Shown here: one piece after another, positions 37,566 through 45,522 of the stretch | Layout: every line of letters begins with the position of its first letter | How positions within the stretch are numbered: position 1 is the stretch's first letter | Assembly: GCF_020618415.1 (NCBI RefSeq) | Contig: NZ_CP085344.1 | Coordinates: 2,689,001-2,753,000, forward strand | DNA: 64,000 nt | Direction of reading: 5' to 3' | From: Cupriavidus sp. MP-37 | Lineage (GTDB): Bacteria; Pseudomonadota; Gammaproteobacteria; Burkholderiales; Burkholderiaceae | Made by a program: the position numbers and the translations under genes | Notes under the pieces: generated by a model | The model's database searches: none | What the model was told of the DNA's origin: nothing | The model's input: the letters and a program-made list of their open reading frames with translations, nothing else

Positions 37566-38402
37566 ATGATCCCAGCCACCCCAGCCAGCCCTGCCCCGTT
37601 CCGCGTTGCCGCGGTCCAGACCGTGACCGGCACCTCGCTTGACGCCAACCTGGCGCGCGCCGAGGCGCGCATCGCCGAGGCCGCCGCCGGCGGCGCCGAG
37701 CTGGTGCTGCTGCCCGAATACTTCTGCATCATGGGCCGCGCCGAATCCGACAAGGTCGCCGTGCGCGAGCACGACGGCGACGGCCCGGTGCAGCAGTTCC
37801 TGGCCGAGACCGCGCGCCGCCATGGCATCTGGCTGGTCGGCGGCACGCTGCCGATGTGGTGCGACGACCCGCAGCGCGTGTACAACACCTCGCTCGCCTT
37901 CAACCCGCGCGGCGAGCGCGTCGCGCGCTACGACAAGATCCACCTGTTCGGTTTCACCCGCGGCACCGAAAGCTATGACGAATCCCGCACCATCCTGGCC
38001 GGGCGCACGCCGGTGAGCTTCGACGCCCCGTGCGGCCGGGTTGCGATGTCGGTGTGCTACGACCTGCGCTTTCCGGAGCTGTACCGCGGCCTGGCCGCCG
38101 ACGGCGGCACCAGCCTGATCCTGATGCCGGCCGCCTTCACCTACACCACCGGGCAGGCCCACTGGGAAATCCTGCTGCGCGCCCGCGCCATCGAGAACCA
38201 GTGCTATGTGCTGGCGGCGGCGCAGGGCGGCAAGCACGAGAACGGCCGGCGCACCTGGGGCCATTCGATGCTGGTCGACCCGTGGGGCGAAGTGCTGGCG
38301 ATGCTGCCCGAAGGCGAAGGCGTGGTCGGCGGCGTGATCGACCCGGCGCGGCTGGAGGAAGTCCGGCAGAACCTGCCGGCATTGCGGCACCGGGTGCTGT
38401 AG
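37566..38402 (+). CDS. Carbon-nitrogen hydrolase (Nit1-like amidase)
   Basis: A 278-residue nitrilase-superfamily amidase with the complete Glu-Lys-Cys triad: E51 in LLPEYFC, K124 in YDKIHLFGF and C164 in SVCYDLRFPELYR. This subgroup is close to deaminated-glutathione amidase and omega-amidase, so metabolite repair is a plausible role, but the substrate is not defined by sequence. It is cytoplasmic, sits 17 bp after yhdP and 96 bp before tldD on the same strand, and is probably co-transcribed. Confidence 0.9.
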   Translation: MIPATPASPAPFRVAAVQTVTGTSLDANLARAEARIAEAAAGGAELVLLPEYFCIMGRAESDKVAVREHDGDGPVQQFLAETARRHGIWLVGGTLPMWCDDPQRVYNTSLAFNPRGERVARYDKIHLFGFTRGTESYDESRTILAGRTPVSFDAPCGRVAMSVCYDLRFPELYRGLAADGGTSLILMPAAFTYTTGQAHWEILLRARAIENQCYVLAAAQGGKHENGRRTWGHSMLVDPWGEVLAMLPEGEGVVGGVIDPARLEEVRQNLPALRHRVL

Positions 38403-38498
38403 CATGTACGCAAGCGCGGGGGCCGTTGGCGCCCTCGCCCACAGGATTGTTTGCCGCGCCGGCCAGCCCGCGCGGCACAAGGAAAAAAAGGACCTCTC

Positions 38499-39959
38499 AT
38501 GAACGCCGGCGATCTCGGAATCCGCAACCTGGCCACCGCGCAGCAACTGCTGCTGGCACCGTACGGCCTGGACGAAGCCAGGCTCCAGCGCGTGCTGGCC
38601 GATATCTTCACGCACAAGGTCGACTATGCCGACCTCTACTTCCAGTACACCCGCAACGAGGCCTGGAGCCTGGAAGAAGGCATCGTCAAGTCGGGCAGCT
38701 TCAGCATCGACCAGGGCGTGGGCGTGCGCGCGGTCTCCGGCGACCGCACCGCCTTCGCCTACTCGGATGAAATCAGCCTGCCCGCGCTGTCGCAGGCGGC
38801 AGCCGCCACCCGCACCATCGGCAAGGTCGGCAGCGGCCGCGTCAAGGTCGCCGGCGAGCTGGCCACGCACGCCGGGCGCAACCTGTACGCGCCCAACGAC
38901 CCGCTCGACTCCATGAGCGCGGCGGAAAAGGTCGCGCTGCTGGAGCGCATCGAACGCATGGCGCGCGCCAAGGATCCGCGCGTGGTCCAGGTCATGGCAG
39001 GCCTGGCCGGCGAGTATGACGTGGTGCTGGTGGCGCGCAGCGACGGCGTGATCGCCGCCGACGTGCGCCCGCTGGTGCGGGTCTCGGTCACGGTGATCGC
39101 CGAACAGGGCGGGCGCCGCGAGATCGGCTCGTCCGGCGGCGGCGGCCGCTATGCCTACGGCTATTTCACCGACGACCTGCTGCAGCAATACGTGGACGAA
39201 GCGGTGTCGTCGGCCCTGGTCAACCTGGATGCGCGCCCGGCCCCGGCCGGCGCCATGACGGTGGTGCTGGGCCCGGGCTGGCCGGGCGTGCTGCTGCACG
39301 AGGCGGTCGGCCACGGGCTCGAAGGCGACTTCAACCGCAAGGGCTCGTCGGCGTTCGCCGGCCGCATGGGCGAACGCGTCGCGGCCAGGGGCGTGACCGT
39401 GGTCGACGACGGCACGCTGGCCAACCGCCGCGGCTCGCTCAACCTCGACGATGAAGGCAACCCGACCCAGTGCACCACGCTGATCGAGGACGGCATCCTG
39501 CGCGGCTACATCCAGGACACGCTCAACGCGCGCCTGATGAAGATGCCGGTCACCGGCAACGCCCGCCGCGAAAGCTACGCCGCGCTGCCGATGCCGCGCA
39601 TGACCAACACCTACATGCTCAACGGCGACAAGGACCCGCGGGAGATCATCGCCAGCGTCAAGAAGGGCCTGTATGCGGTCAATTTCGGCGGCGGCCAGGT
39701 CGACATCACCAACGGCAAGTTCGTGTTCTCGGCCAGCGAGGCCTACATGATCGAGGACGGCAAGATCACCTACCCGGTCAAGGGCGCAACGCTGGTCGGC
39801 AACGGCCCCGAATCGCTCAAGGACGTGACCATGATCGGCAACGACATGCGGCTGGATTCCGGCGTCGGCGTGTGCGGCAAGGAAGGCCAGAGCGTACCGG
39901 TGGGCGTGGGCCAGCCGACGCTGCGCATCGAGAATATGACGGTGGGCGGGACGGCCTGA
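38499..39959 (+). CDS. tldD: Metalloprotease TldD
   Basis: Subunit of the TldD/TldE peptidase complex, which cleaves small unfolded peptides such as modified peptides or antitoxins. The 486-residue protein has the zinc-binding HEAVGH in [13 protein letters not shown] (H267-H272), a Gly-rich [12 protein letters not shown], and the C-terminal [43 protein letters not shown], so it is the metal-bearing partner rather than TldE. Start: ATG following AAGGAAAAAAAGGA. No tldE/pmbA is present in the window. The gene is closely followed by a REP-like palindrome interrupted by an IS481-type element. Confidence 0.97.
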   Translation: MNAGDLGIRNLATAQQLLLAPYGLDEARLQRVLADIFTHKVDYADLYFQYTRNEAWSLEEGIVKSGSFSIDQGVGVRAVSGDRTAFAYSDEISLPALSQAAAATRTIGKVGSGRVKVAGELATHAGRNLYAPNDPLDSMSAAEKVALLERIERMARAKDPRVVQVMAGLAGEYDVVLVARSDGVIAADVRPLVRVSVTVIAEQGGRREIGSSGGGGRYAYGYFTDDLLQQYVDEAVSSALVNLDARPAPAGAMTVVLGPGWPGVLLHEAVGHGLEGDFNRKGSSAFAGRMGERVAARGVTVVDDGTLANRRGSLNLDDEGNPTQCTTLIEDGILRGYIQDTLNARLMKMPVTGNARRESYAALPMPRMTNTYMLNGDKDPREIIASVKKGLYAVNFGGGQVDITNGKFVFSASEAYMIEDGKITYPVKGATLVGNGPESLKDVTMIGNDMRLDSGVGVCGKEGQSVPVGVGQPTLRIENMTVGGTA

Positions 39960-39986
39960 GCAAGGTGTTCTCCCTCTCCCCTCATG

Positions 39987-41242
39987 TGTATAGACCGGGG
40001 ACATAGGTAACAGGTGTGCCAGGACATGGGTAACACTTTTCCCGCTTAGTCAGCGGGAGGACAACGTTGCCCTGGAGCCAAAACACCGTGAAGCAGCAAA
40101 GAGAAGAGTTCGTCCGCCTGGCACGCCAGGCGGACGCCAATATTGCGGAGCTTTGCCGCCGCTTCTGCATCAGTCGCAAGACCGGTTACAAGTGGTTGAA
40201 CCGAGAGGATCTGGACGACCGAACTCGGCGGCCACATAGCTCTCCCGGCCGAACTCCAGCTGCCGTCGAAGAGGGCGTGCTAGCGATCCGAGCCGAACAT
40301 TCGGCCTGGGGCGCCCGCAAGATCGCACGCGTACTGGAGCGTGACCACTGCGTCCAAATCGCCCCGAGCACAGTCAATTGGGTGCTGCGCCGCCATGGCT
40401 TGATCGATCCGGCCGCCAGCTCGGCCGCTACAGCCTGGCAGCGCTTCGAGCACGACCGGCCCAATGCACTATGGCAAATTGACTTTAAAGGCCACTTCGC
40501 TACCGACACGCAGCGGTGCCACCCACTCACGGTCTTGGACGATCACTCCCGGTTCAATGTGCTGCTCAGGGCCTTGGGCAACGAACAGTTTGAATCCGTA
40601 CAGGAAGCGTTAGAGAAGGCTTTTGCGCGCTATGGGCTGCCCGAGCGCATCAATGCAGACAACGGCCCGCCCTGGGGTTCTCCAGTGCCCCGTGCACTTA
40701 CCACGTTGGGTGCTTGGCTGATCCGCCTGGGGGTGCGGCTCAGTCATAGCCGACCTCGCCATCCGCAGACCAACGGTAAGGACGAGCGCTTCCATCGAAC
40801 CATGCAGGCAGAGCTGTTGGCCAACCAGCGCTTCCGGGATCTGGACGATGCGCAGCATCACTTCAGCCATTGGCGCCACGTGTACAACTTCAAGCGCCCA
40901 CACCACGCCCTGGATATGGAGACACCCGCAAGCCGCTATGCGCCTAGTCCACGGACGATGCCGCGCGAGCTCCCGCCTATCGAGTACGGCAGCGATGACA
41001 TCGTGCGAAAGGTAGGCGACGGCGGGCGCATCTGCTTCCGAGGAAAGACGTTCCGGGTCGGACGAGCCTTGGTCGGAACGCCCGTAGCGCTGCGCCCTCG
41101 CGTGGATTTGGACGGCACCTTTGATGTCTACTTCTGCCATCAGAAGGTGGCCACAATAGACCTACAGGAGGCCAATTAAACTGGAGACTGGACTGTTACC
41201 CATGTCCTGGCACATGTGTTACCCATGTCCCCGGTCCATACA
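39987..41242 (+). mobile_element. IS481-family insertion sequence, complete
   Basis: A 1256-bp element with TGT...ACA ends and 49-bp terminal inverted repeats (39987-40035 and 41194-41242) matching at about 45 positions. Each repeat contains two tandem copies of a GGACATGGGTAACA-like sequence. It is flanked by a 6-bp direct duplication CTCATG (39981-39986 and 41243-41248). It carries one intact transposase gene. The insertion site is the loop of a REP-like palindrome behind tldD, so no gene appears disrupted. Confidence 0.93.
40067..41179 (+). CDS. IS481-family DDE transposase
   Basis: A 370-residue transposase that fills the IS. An N-terminal helix-turn-helix (about 12-45: REEFVRLARQADANIAELCRRFCISRKTGYKWL) binds the ends. 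The integrase-type core has the catalytic D139 in WQIDFKGHF, D198 in NADNGPPWG and E240 in NGKDERFHRT. The reading frame is uninterrupted and the ends are well matched, so the element may still be mobile. It is less GC-biased than neighbouring genes, consistent with foreign origin. Confidence 0.94.
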   Translation: MPWSQNTVKQQREEFVRLARQADANIAELCRRFCISRKTGYKWLNREDLDDRTRRPHSSPGRTPAAVEEGVLAIRAEHSAWGARKIARVLERDHCVQIAPSTVNWVLRRHGLIDPAASSAATAWQRFEHDRPNALWQIDFKGHFATDTQRCHPLTVLDDHSRFNVLLRALGNEQFESVQEALEKAFARYGLPERINADNGPPWGSPVPRALTTLGAWLIRLGVRLSHSRPRHPQTNGKDERFHRTMQAELLANQRFRDLDDAQHHFSHWRHVYNFKRPHHALDMETPASRYAPSPRTMPRELPPIEYGSDDIVRKVGDGGRICFRGKTFRVGRALVGTPVALRPRVDLDGTFDVYFCHQKVATIDLQEAN

Positions 41243-41339
41243 CTCATGGGGAGAGGGCCGGGGTGAGGGGTGGTTTAGCTAGGAACCAAGAAGCAAGGCC
41301 AACGGTTTTTTCCAACATAGCGGCTTCGGCCAACGCCCG

Positions 41340-41375
41340 CCCTCACCCCAACCCTCTCCCGCAAGCGGGAGAGGG
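41340..41375. repeat. REP-like palindrome
   Basis: CCCTCTCCCGC-AA-GCGGGAGAGGG (41352-41375), preceded by a CCTCACCCC stretch. It faces the split copy at 39972/41257 in inverted arrangement, with GGGGTGAGGGG between, forming a BIME-like pair between tldD and the methyltransferase gene end. The rest of 41258-41422 shows no gene. Confidence 0.8.
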
Positions 41376-41422
41376 AGCACCCAGGCCGCAAGCATTAAGG
41401 CCGCAGTTCACGGCCACCCCCA

Positions 41423-42478
41423 TCACGGCCGCACCTCATACACCAGATTGAACGGCGTCTGCGCCGCCCGCCGGAAGCCGCCGAAGCCCGCCTGCTCCGC
41501 GACCGCGCGCAGGCGCGCCTCGCCCGCCTGCGCGCCCAGGCACAGGCCGACTTCCTGCGACCGCGACGCCGGCGTGCAGATGAAGGTCGACGCGGAATAA
41601 AACACCCGCCCCACCGGGTTCAGGTTCTGTTCCAGCGCATCGTTGGCAAACGGTTCGACGATCATCCAGGCGCCGTCGGCGCGCAGGGTCTCGCGCACGT
41701 GGCGCGCCGCGCCCACGGGATCGCCCATATCGTGCAGGCAGTCAAACACCGCCACCAGGTCATAGTCCTTGCCGCCGTAGTCCTTGGCGCTGGCCACCTC
41801 GAAGCGCACGCGTTCGGCCACGCCGGCGCGGCGCGCGGCCTCGGCCGCATGGCGCACCGAAGGCTCGTGGTAGTCGAAGCCGACAAAGCGCGACGCCGGA
41901 AACGCCTGCGCCATGATGATGGTCGAGGCGCCATGGCCGCAGCCGACATCGGCCACCATCGCCCCGGCCCTGAGCCGCGCAGCCATGCCGTCCAGCGCGG
42001 GAATCCATTCCGACACCAGGTGCGCCGCATAGCCGGGCCGGAAGAAGCGCTCGGTGCCGTGGAACAGCGCCGGGTCGTGTTCGTGCCAGCCCAGCCCGCG
42101 GCCGTTGCGGAAGATGTCGATCATCTTCGGAATCGCGCGGAACTGCGCCACCGCAATCTGGAATGCGCCCGGGATAAAGGCCGGGCTGCCTTCCTGCGCC
42201 AGCGCGTAGGCCTGTTCCTCGTTCAAGCTGAATTGCGCCGAAGCCGCGTCGTAGTCGACGTAGCCGCTGGCCGCCTGCGCCGACAGCCATTCGCGCAGGT
42301 AGCGCTCGTCGGTATGGGTCTTGGCCGCCAGCATGGCGACGGTCATCGGCTTTTCCGCCAGCGCCTTGTACAGGCCGAGTTCATCGCCGACGACCACGGT
42401 CGCGGCATGCATCACCGCGCCGATATCGCCGACGAATTTTTCCATGAAGGCATTCAGCCTCGCTTCATCGACGCTCAT
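41423..42478 (-). CDS. Class I SAM-dependent methyltransferase
   Basis: A 351-residue enzyme. An N-terminal winged-helix-like region (about 20-95: VVVGDELGLYKALAEKPMTVAMLAAKTHTDERYLREWLSAQAASGYV) resembles O-methyltransferase dimerisation domains. The Rossmann SAM-binding motif follows as VADVGCGHGAST (175-186), with FVGFDYHEPSVRHAAEAARRAGV and a catalytic-domain VFDCLHDMGDP. The substrate is unknown. It begins MSVDEARLNAFMEKF and is divergent from aroG across 513 bp, with no sign of a linked pathway. Confidence 0.88.
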   Translation of the reverse strand: MSVDEARLNAFMEKFVGDIGAVMHAATVVVGDELGLYKALAEKPMTVAMLAAKTHTDERYLREWLSAQAASGYVDYDAASAQFSLNEEQAYALAQEGSPAFIPGAFQIAVAQFRAIPKMIDIFRNGRGLGWHEHDPALFHGTERFFRPGYAAHLVSEWIPALDGMAARLRAGAMVADVGCGHGASTIIMAQAFPASRFVGFDYHEPSVRHAAEAARRAGVAERVRFEVASAKDYGGKDYDLVAVFDCLHDMGDPVGAARHVRETLRADGAWMIVEPFANDALEQNLNPVGRVFYSASTFICTPASRSQEVGLCLGAQAGEARLRAVAEQAGFGGFRRAAQTPFNLVYEVRP

Positions 42479-42634
42479 GATGCACCTCCCCGTGCGCACT
42501 GCTCCCCGCTTTCAATATAGGCACGGCCGATGCCGGGAAAAGCCCGAAAGCGGCCCGTGAATACAGGCTGGCGAGGCCGAACCCGGAACCAACCGGAGTT
42601 GGTGCGCCAGCGCACGGCATGGCTGCGGCGACAC

Positions 42635-42663
42635 TTGCCAACCCTGGCAAAAGGCGCTATAAA
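42635..42663 (+). promoter_or_regulatory. Candidate aroG promoter overlapping an inverted repeat
   Basis: TTGCCA (42635-42640) and TATAAA (42658-42663) with an ideal 17-bp spacer. A perfect 6-bp inverted repeat TTGCCA-ACCC-TGGCAA (42635-42650) covers the -35, so a regulator could bind there. Transcription would start about 145 bp upstream of the leader peptide. Confidence 0.6.
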
Positions 42664-42815
42664 GATGCTTCGTCGCGCGGCCAGCAGCCAATGCGCAACG
42701 AACAACACCGAAGCGGCGCGCAATTTCCTGCCTTTCTGCCACGCAGTGCAGCATAAATCCGGCGCCCGCGAAGAAAATCGTTTCAAGCTGACCCAAGCCA
42801 ACGCCTTTTCCCGCC

Positions 42816-42887
42816 ATGTCCGCTAAGTTTTACTTTTACTTTTTTGGCGATCTCACACCGCTGGCGGATAGGGAGGGATGGCTGTAA
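42816..42887 (+). CDS. Phe/Tyr-rich leader peptide of aroG
   Basis: A 23-codon ORF beginning MSAKFYFYFFGD and ending REGWL, with six consecutive aromatic codons (TTT/TAC, 42828-42845) in a very GC-rich genome. The ATG at 42816 is the only usable start in this short open frame, which opens after a TGA at 42789. It lies directly before a terminator/antiterminator structure in the leader of a DAHP synthase gene. The arrangement is that of a ribosome-stalling attenuation peptide sensing charged tRNA-Phe and tRNA-Tyr. No strong Shine-Dalgarno sequence is visible, which is the main weakness. Confidence 0.75.
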   Translation: MSAKFYFYFFGDLTPLADREGWL

Positions 42888-42937
42888 GCAGCGCCCCGAA
42901 TACAAAAAAAACCGCCAGCGACCCTGGCGGTTTTTTT
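42859..42937 (+). promoter_or_regulatory. aroG transcription attenuator (antiterminator and terminator)
   Basis: The terminator stem AAAAAAACCGCCAG (42905-42918) / CTGGCGGTTTTTTT (42924-42937) has a 5-base loop and a T7 tail, 55 bp before aroG. Upstream, CGCTGGCGG (42859-42867) is perfectly complementary over 9 bases to CCGCCAGCG (42912-42920), which includes the terminator's left arm, so the two folds exclude each other. The antiterminator arm begins 13 bases after the last leader-peptide Phe codon, where a stalled ribosome would leave it free. Confidence 0.78.
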
Positions 42938-42991
42938 ATACCCCTTTGTTTTCCCACACCCTCACGACCTCACAAGAATCCTGGAGCCATC

Positions 42992-44071
42992 ATGCTGAAG
43001 AACACCGACGACCTGCGCATCCGCGAACTCAAGGAGCTGCTGCCGCCCGCGCACCTGATCCGCGAGTTCGGCTGCTCCGAACAGGCTTCGGACGTGATCT
43101 ACGGCGCGCGCCAGGCCATGCACCGCATCCTGCACGGCATGGATGACCGGCTCATCGTCATCATCGGCCCGTGCTCGATCCACGATACCCGCGCCGCGCT
43201 CGAATACGCCAAGCTGCTCAAGGTGCAGCGCGAGCGCTTCGCCGGCGAGCTCGAGGTGGTGATGCGGGTGTACTTCGAGAAGCCGCGCACCACGGTGGGC
43301 TGGAAGGGGCTGATCAACGATCCGCACATGGACGGCAGCTTCAAGATCAACGACGGCCTGCGCACCGCGCGCGAGCTGCTGCTGACCATCAGCGAAATGG
43401 GCGTGCCCACCGGCACCGAATACCTCGACATGATCAGCCCGCAGTACATCGCCGACCTGGTCAGCTGGGGCGCGATCGGCGCGCGCACCACCGAGTCGCA
43501 GGTGCACCGCGAGCTGGCGTCGGGACTGTCGTGCCCGGTGGGCTTCAAGAACGGCACCGACGGCAACGTCAAGATCGCGGTCGACGCGATCAAGGCCGCG
43601 TCGCAGCCGCACCACTTCCTGTCGGTGACCAAGGGCGGGCATTCGGCGATCGTGTCGACCTCGGGCAACGAGGACTGCCACGTGATCCTGCGCGGCGGCA
43701 AGGCGCCCAACTACGATGCCGCCAGCGTGCAGGAAGCGTGCGACGCCATCGCCAAGGCCGGCCTGGCCTCGCGCCTGATGATCGACGCCTCGCACGCCAA
43801 CAGCAGCAAGAAGCACGAGAACCAGATCCCGGTGTGCGCCGAGATCGGCCGCCAGATTGCCGCCGGCGACCAGCGCATCATCGGCGTGATGGTCGAATCG
43901 CACCTGGTCGCCGGCCGTCAGGACCACGTCCAGGGCCAGCCGGTCGAGGAACTGACCTACGGGCAGTCGGTGACCGATGCCTGCATCGGCTGGGACGACT
44001 CGGTCAAGGTGCTCGAAGGGCTGGCCGAGTCGGTGCGCCAGCGCCGCTTGGTGTCGGGCAGCGGCAACTGA
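42992..44071 (+). CDS. aroG: 3-deoxy-7-phosphoheptulonate synthase (type I DAHP synthase)
   Basis: First enzyme of the shikimate pathway, condensing PEP and erythrose 4-phosphate. The 359-residue protein is a typical type I enzyme: IIGPCSIHDTRAALEYA, VMRVYFEKPRTTVGWKGLINDPHMDGSF, GTEYLDMISPQYIADLVSWGAIGARTTESQVHRELASG, FLSVTKGGHSAIVSTSGNEDCHVILRGG and DASHANSSKKHENQ. An in-frame ATG at 42878 would add 38 residues encoded by the attenuator and is rejected; ATG 42992 follows CTGGAG. Regulation by attenuation is likely; allosteric type (Phe, Tyr or Trp) was not determined. Confidence 0.97.
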   Translation: MLKNTDDLRIRELKELLPPAHLIREFGCSEQASDVIYGARQAMHRILHGMDDRLIVIIGPCSIHDTRAALEYAKLLKVQRERFAGELEVVMRVYFEKPRTTVGWKGLINDPHMDGSFKINDGLRTARELLLTISEMGVPTGTEYLDMISPQYIADLVSWGAIGARTTESQVHRELASGLSCPVGFKNGTDGNVKIAVDAIKAASQPHHFLSVTKGGHSAIVSTSGNEDCHVILRGGKAPNYDAASVQEACDAIAKAGLASRLMIDASHANSSKKHENQIPVCAEIGRQIAAGDQRIIGVMVESHLVAGRQDHVQGQPVEELTYGQSVTDACIGWDDSVKVLEGLAESVRQRRLVSGSGN

Positions 44072-44125
44072 AGCGGTAACTGAAGCGGCATCTGAAGCAT
44101 CGACGGCGGGCGCTCAGCCCGCCGT
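44065..44125. terminator. Direct repeats and hairpin between aroG and nosL
   Basis: Three approximate 12-bp repeats of AACTGAAGCGG(T) span the aroG stop (about 44065-44100). A perfect hairpin ACGGCGGGC-GCTCA-GCCCGCCGT (44103-44125) follows. The hairpin ends two bases before the nosL stop on the other strand. It lacks a T-run; it probably marks the boundary of two convergent transcripts. Confidence 0.6.
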
Positions 44126-44126
44126 G

Positions 44127-44684
44127 CTACATGCGGCTGTCGTGCATGGCGCCGCCGCTGAGGTCGGCCAGTTCCGGCGTCACCTCGGCGTAGCGCAGCA
44201 GTTTCCCGCCATGGCGCGCGGCAAAGGCGGCCGCGTCGGTCTCGGTCCTGAAGCTGGCCAGCGTCGGCCCCATCGACCCGTGGCGCCGGCTACCGGCGAC
44301 ATAGATGCCGGTGCTGGCGTCGAACCAGTGGCCGCGCGGCCGCTCCCAGTCGGCGCGGGCCATGTCCTGCACGAACGCCGCGCGCACCGGCCGCGCTTGC
44401 TCCGGCCGCAGCAGCGCATGGAACATCTCCACCGTATCGCAGAACCAGTGCGGGCGCGCCTCGCCTGCATAGAAGACCTGCGCCTTGGGACCGGGGTAAT
44501 CGGCCAGCAGCATGCCGTCCAGCGCGCAGGCGGTGGCGGCGTCGAACTCCTGCGGCTGTGCCGCGCCTTCCGGCTTGCGGCCGCAGCCGGCGATCAGCAC
44601 GGCGCTGCCGGCAAGGGTCAGCAACAGGTGGCGGCGATGCCGTGAAAATGGGGAACACAGCGGGGAACACAGCGGGGTACACAT
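44127..44684 (-). CDS. nosL: Copper chaperone lipoprotein NosL
   Basis: Outer-face lipoprotein that delivers Cu(I) to nitrous oxide reductase. The 185-residue precursor has a lipobox LIAGC (Cys34), then the NosL-type fold with FCDTVEMFHALL, a DWERPRGHWFDASTGIYVAGSRRHGSMGPTLASFRTETDAAAFAARHGGK segment and several Met/Cys/His candidates. The first ~12 residues (MCTPLCSPLCSP) come from a 12-bp tandem repeat and may be a recent expansion. It is last in the nosZRDFYL run, with its start touching the nosY stop. Confidence 0.88.
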   Translation of the reverse strand: MCTPLCSPLCSPFSRHRRHLLLTLAGSAVLIAGCGRKPEGAAQPQEFDAATACALDGMLLADYPGPKAQVFYAGEARPHWFCDTVEMFHALLRPEQARPVRAAFVQDMARADWERPRGHWFDASTGIYVAGSRRHGSMGPTLASFRTETDAAAFAARHGGKLLRYAEVTPELADLSGGAMHDSRM

Positions 44685-44685
44685 C
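44650..44685. repeat. 12-bp tandem repeat, three copies, at the nosL start
   Basis: GGGGAACACAGC repeated twice exactly and once as GGGGTACACATC (44650-44661, 44662-44673, 44674-44685). It encodes the CSPL/CTPL-like repeat at the very N-terminus of NosL, so copy-number change would alter the region before the signal peptide in multiples of four residues without a frameshift. Confidence 0.85.
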
Positions 44686-45520
44686 AGCGGAAACTCCTGG
44701 CGGCAAGGCCCAGCGGCACGGCAATCCACGCCAGCAGCGCCGCACCGGTCGGCCAGGGGCTGGCCAGCGCGGGCGGCACGATGCTGGCAACGCCCCCGGC
44801 GCTGCGCAGCTGGTCCAATGAAAAGGCATTGACGATGCGGAACAGGTCGGCGGGGTTGAGCAACAGCAGCCACGCGATCCAGTCGATGGCGGCATGCTGT
44901 TCGCCCACGCCACTGCCGGCGACCAGCAAGCCGAGCAGCAGCAGGTCGAACACCAGCACGAAGAAGAACCACAGCCCGATCGCCAGCCCCGACGCCTGCG
45001 CGCGGTCGCGGCTCAGCACCGACAGCCACAGCGCCAGGCTCAGGAACGCCAGCCCAAGCAGCACGGCGCTGGCGACGAAGCCGAGGTAGTGATACAGCCC
45101 GGCCCAGCCGAACTGGTGCGCCAGCAGCAGCGCCATCAGCGCAAAGCCGCCGGCCGTGGCCAGCACCAGCGCGGCGGCCAGCCCGAGGTACTTGCCCAGC
45201 AGCAGCTCGCCGCGCGTCAGCGGCAGCGACAGCAGCAGGTCCAGCGAGCCGCGTTCGCGCTCGCCCACCACGGCGTCGAAGCCGAGCAGCAGCGCAATCA
45301 TCGGCACCAGGTAGATCACCAGGCTGGCCAGGCTGGTGATGACGAACTCCAGCGAGCGCGGCCCCAGCACGCCCTGCTCCGCGCCGCCGAAGTAGCCGAT
45401 CGCCAGCGACAGCGCCGTGAACACCGCCGCCACCGCCAGCACCCAGCGGTTGCGCATGCGCTCGCGGAATTCCTTGCCGGCCAGTGCAGCCACCTGCCGC
45501 GCGTCGAACCACTCGCTCAT
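44684..45520 (-). CDS. nosY: NosY, ABC transporter permease
   Basis: Membrane half of the NosDFY complex needed to mature the copper centre of NosZ. The 278-residue protein has six membrane segments (from WVLAVAAVFTALSLAIGYFGG to TGAALLAWIAVPLGLAARSF) and the ABC-2 permease hallmark VVGERERGSLDLLLSLPLTRGELLLGKYLG. The start MSEWFDARQVAALAGKEF fits the family. It overlaps nosL by one base and follows nosF by two bases, so expression is coupled. Confidence 0.92.
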   Translation of the reverse strand: MSEWFDARQVAALAGKEFRERMRNRWVLAVAAVFTALSLAIGYFGGAEQGVLGPRSLEFVITSLASLVIYLVPMIALLLGFDAVVGERERGSLDLLLSLPLTRGELLLGKYLGLAAALVLATAGGFALMALLLAHQFGWAGLYHYLGFVASAVLLGLAFLSLALWLSVLSRDRAQASGLAIGLWFFFVLVFDLLLLGLLVAGSGVGEQHAAIDWIAWLLLLNPADLFRIVNAFSLDQLRSAGGVASIVPPALASPWPTGAALLAWIAVPLGLAARSFR

Positions 45521-45522
45521 GC

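Larger units (their letters stand above)
39972..41257. repeat. REP-like palindrome split by the IS element
   Basis: The two halves CCCTCTCCCC (39972-39981) and GGGGAGAGGG (41248-41257) would join through a TCAT loop if the insertion and one copy of its 6-bp duplication were removed. This makes the same palindrome type seen at 41352-41375, 57752-57775 and 61913-62035. It originally lay just past tldD. Confidence 0.8.

Noticed and set aside
42878..42991. In-frame ATG giving aroG a 38-residue N-terminal extension
   Set aside because: The extension would be encoded by the attenuator hairpin and is not like the family, which starts at MLKNTDDLRIREL.
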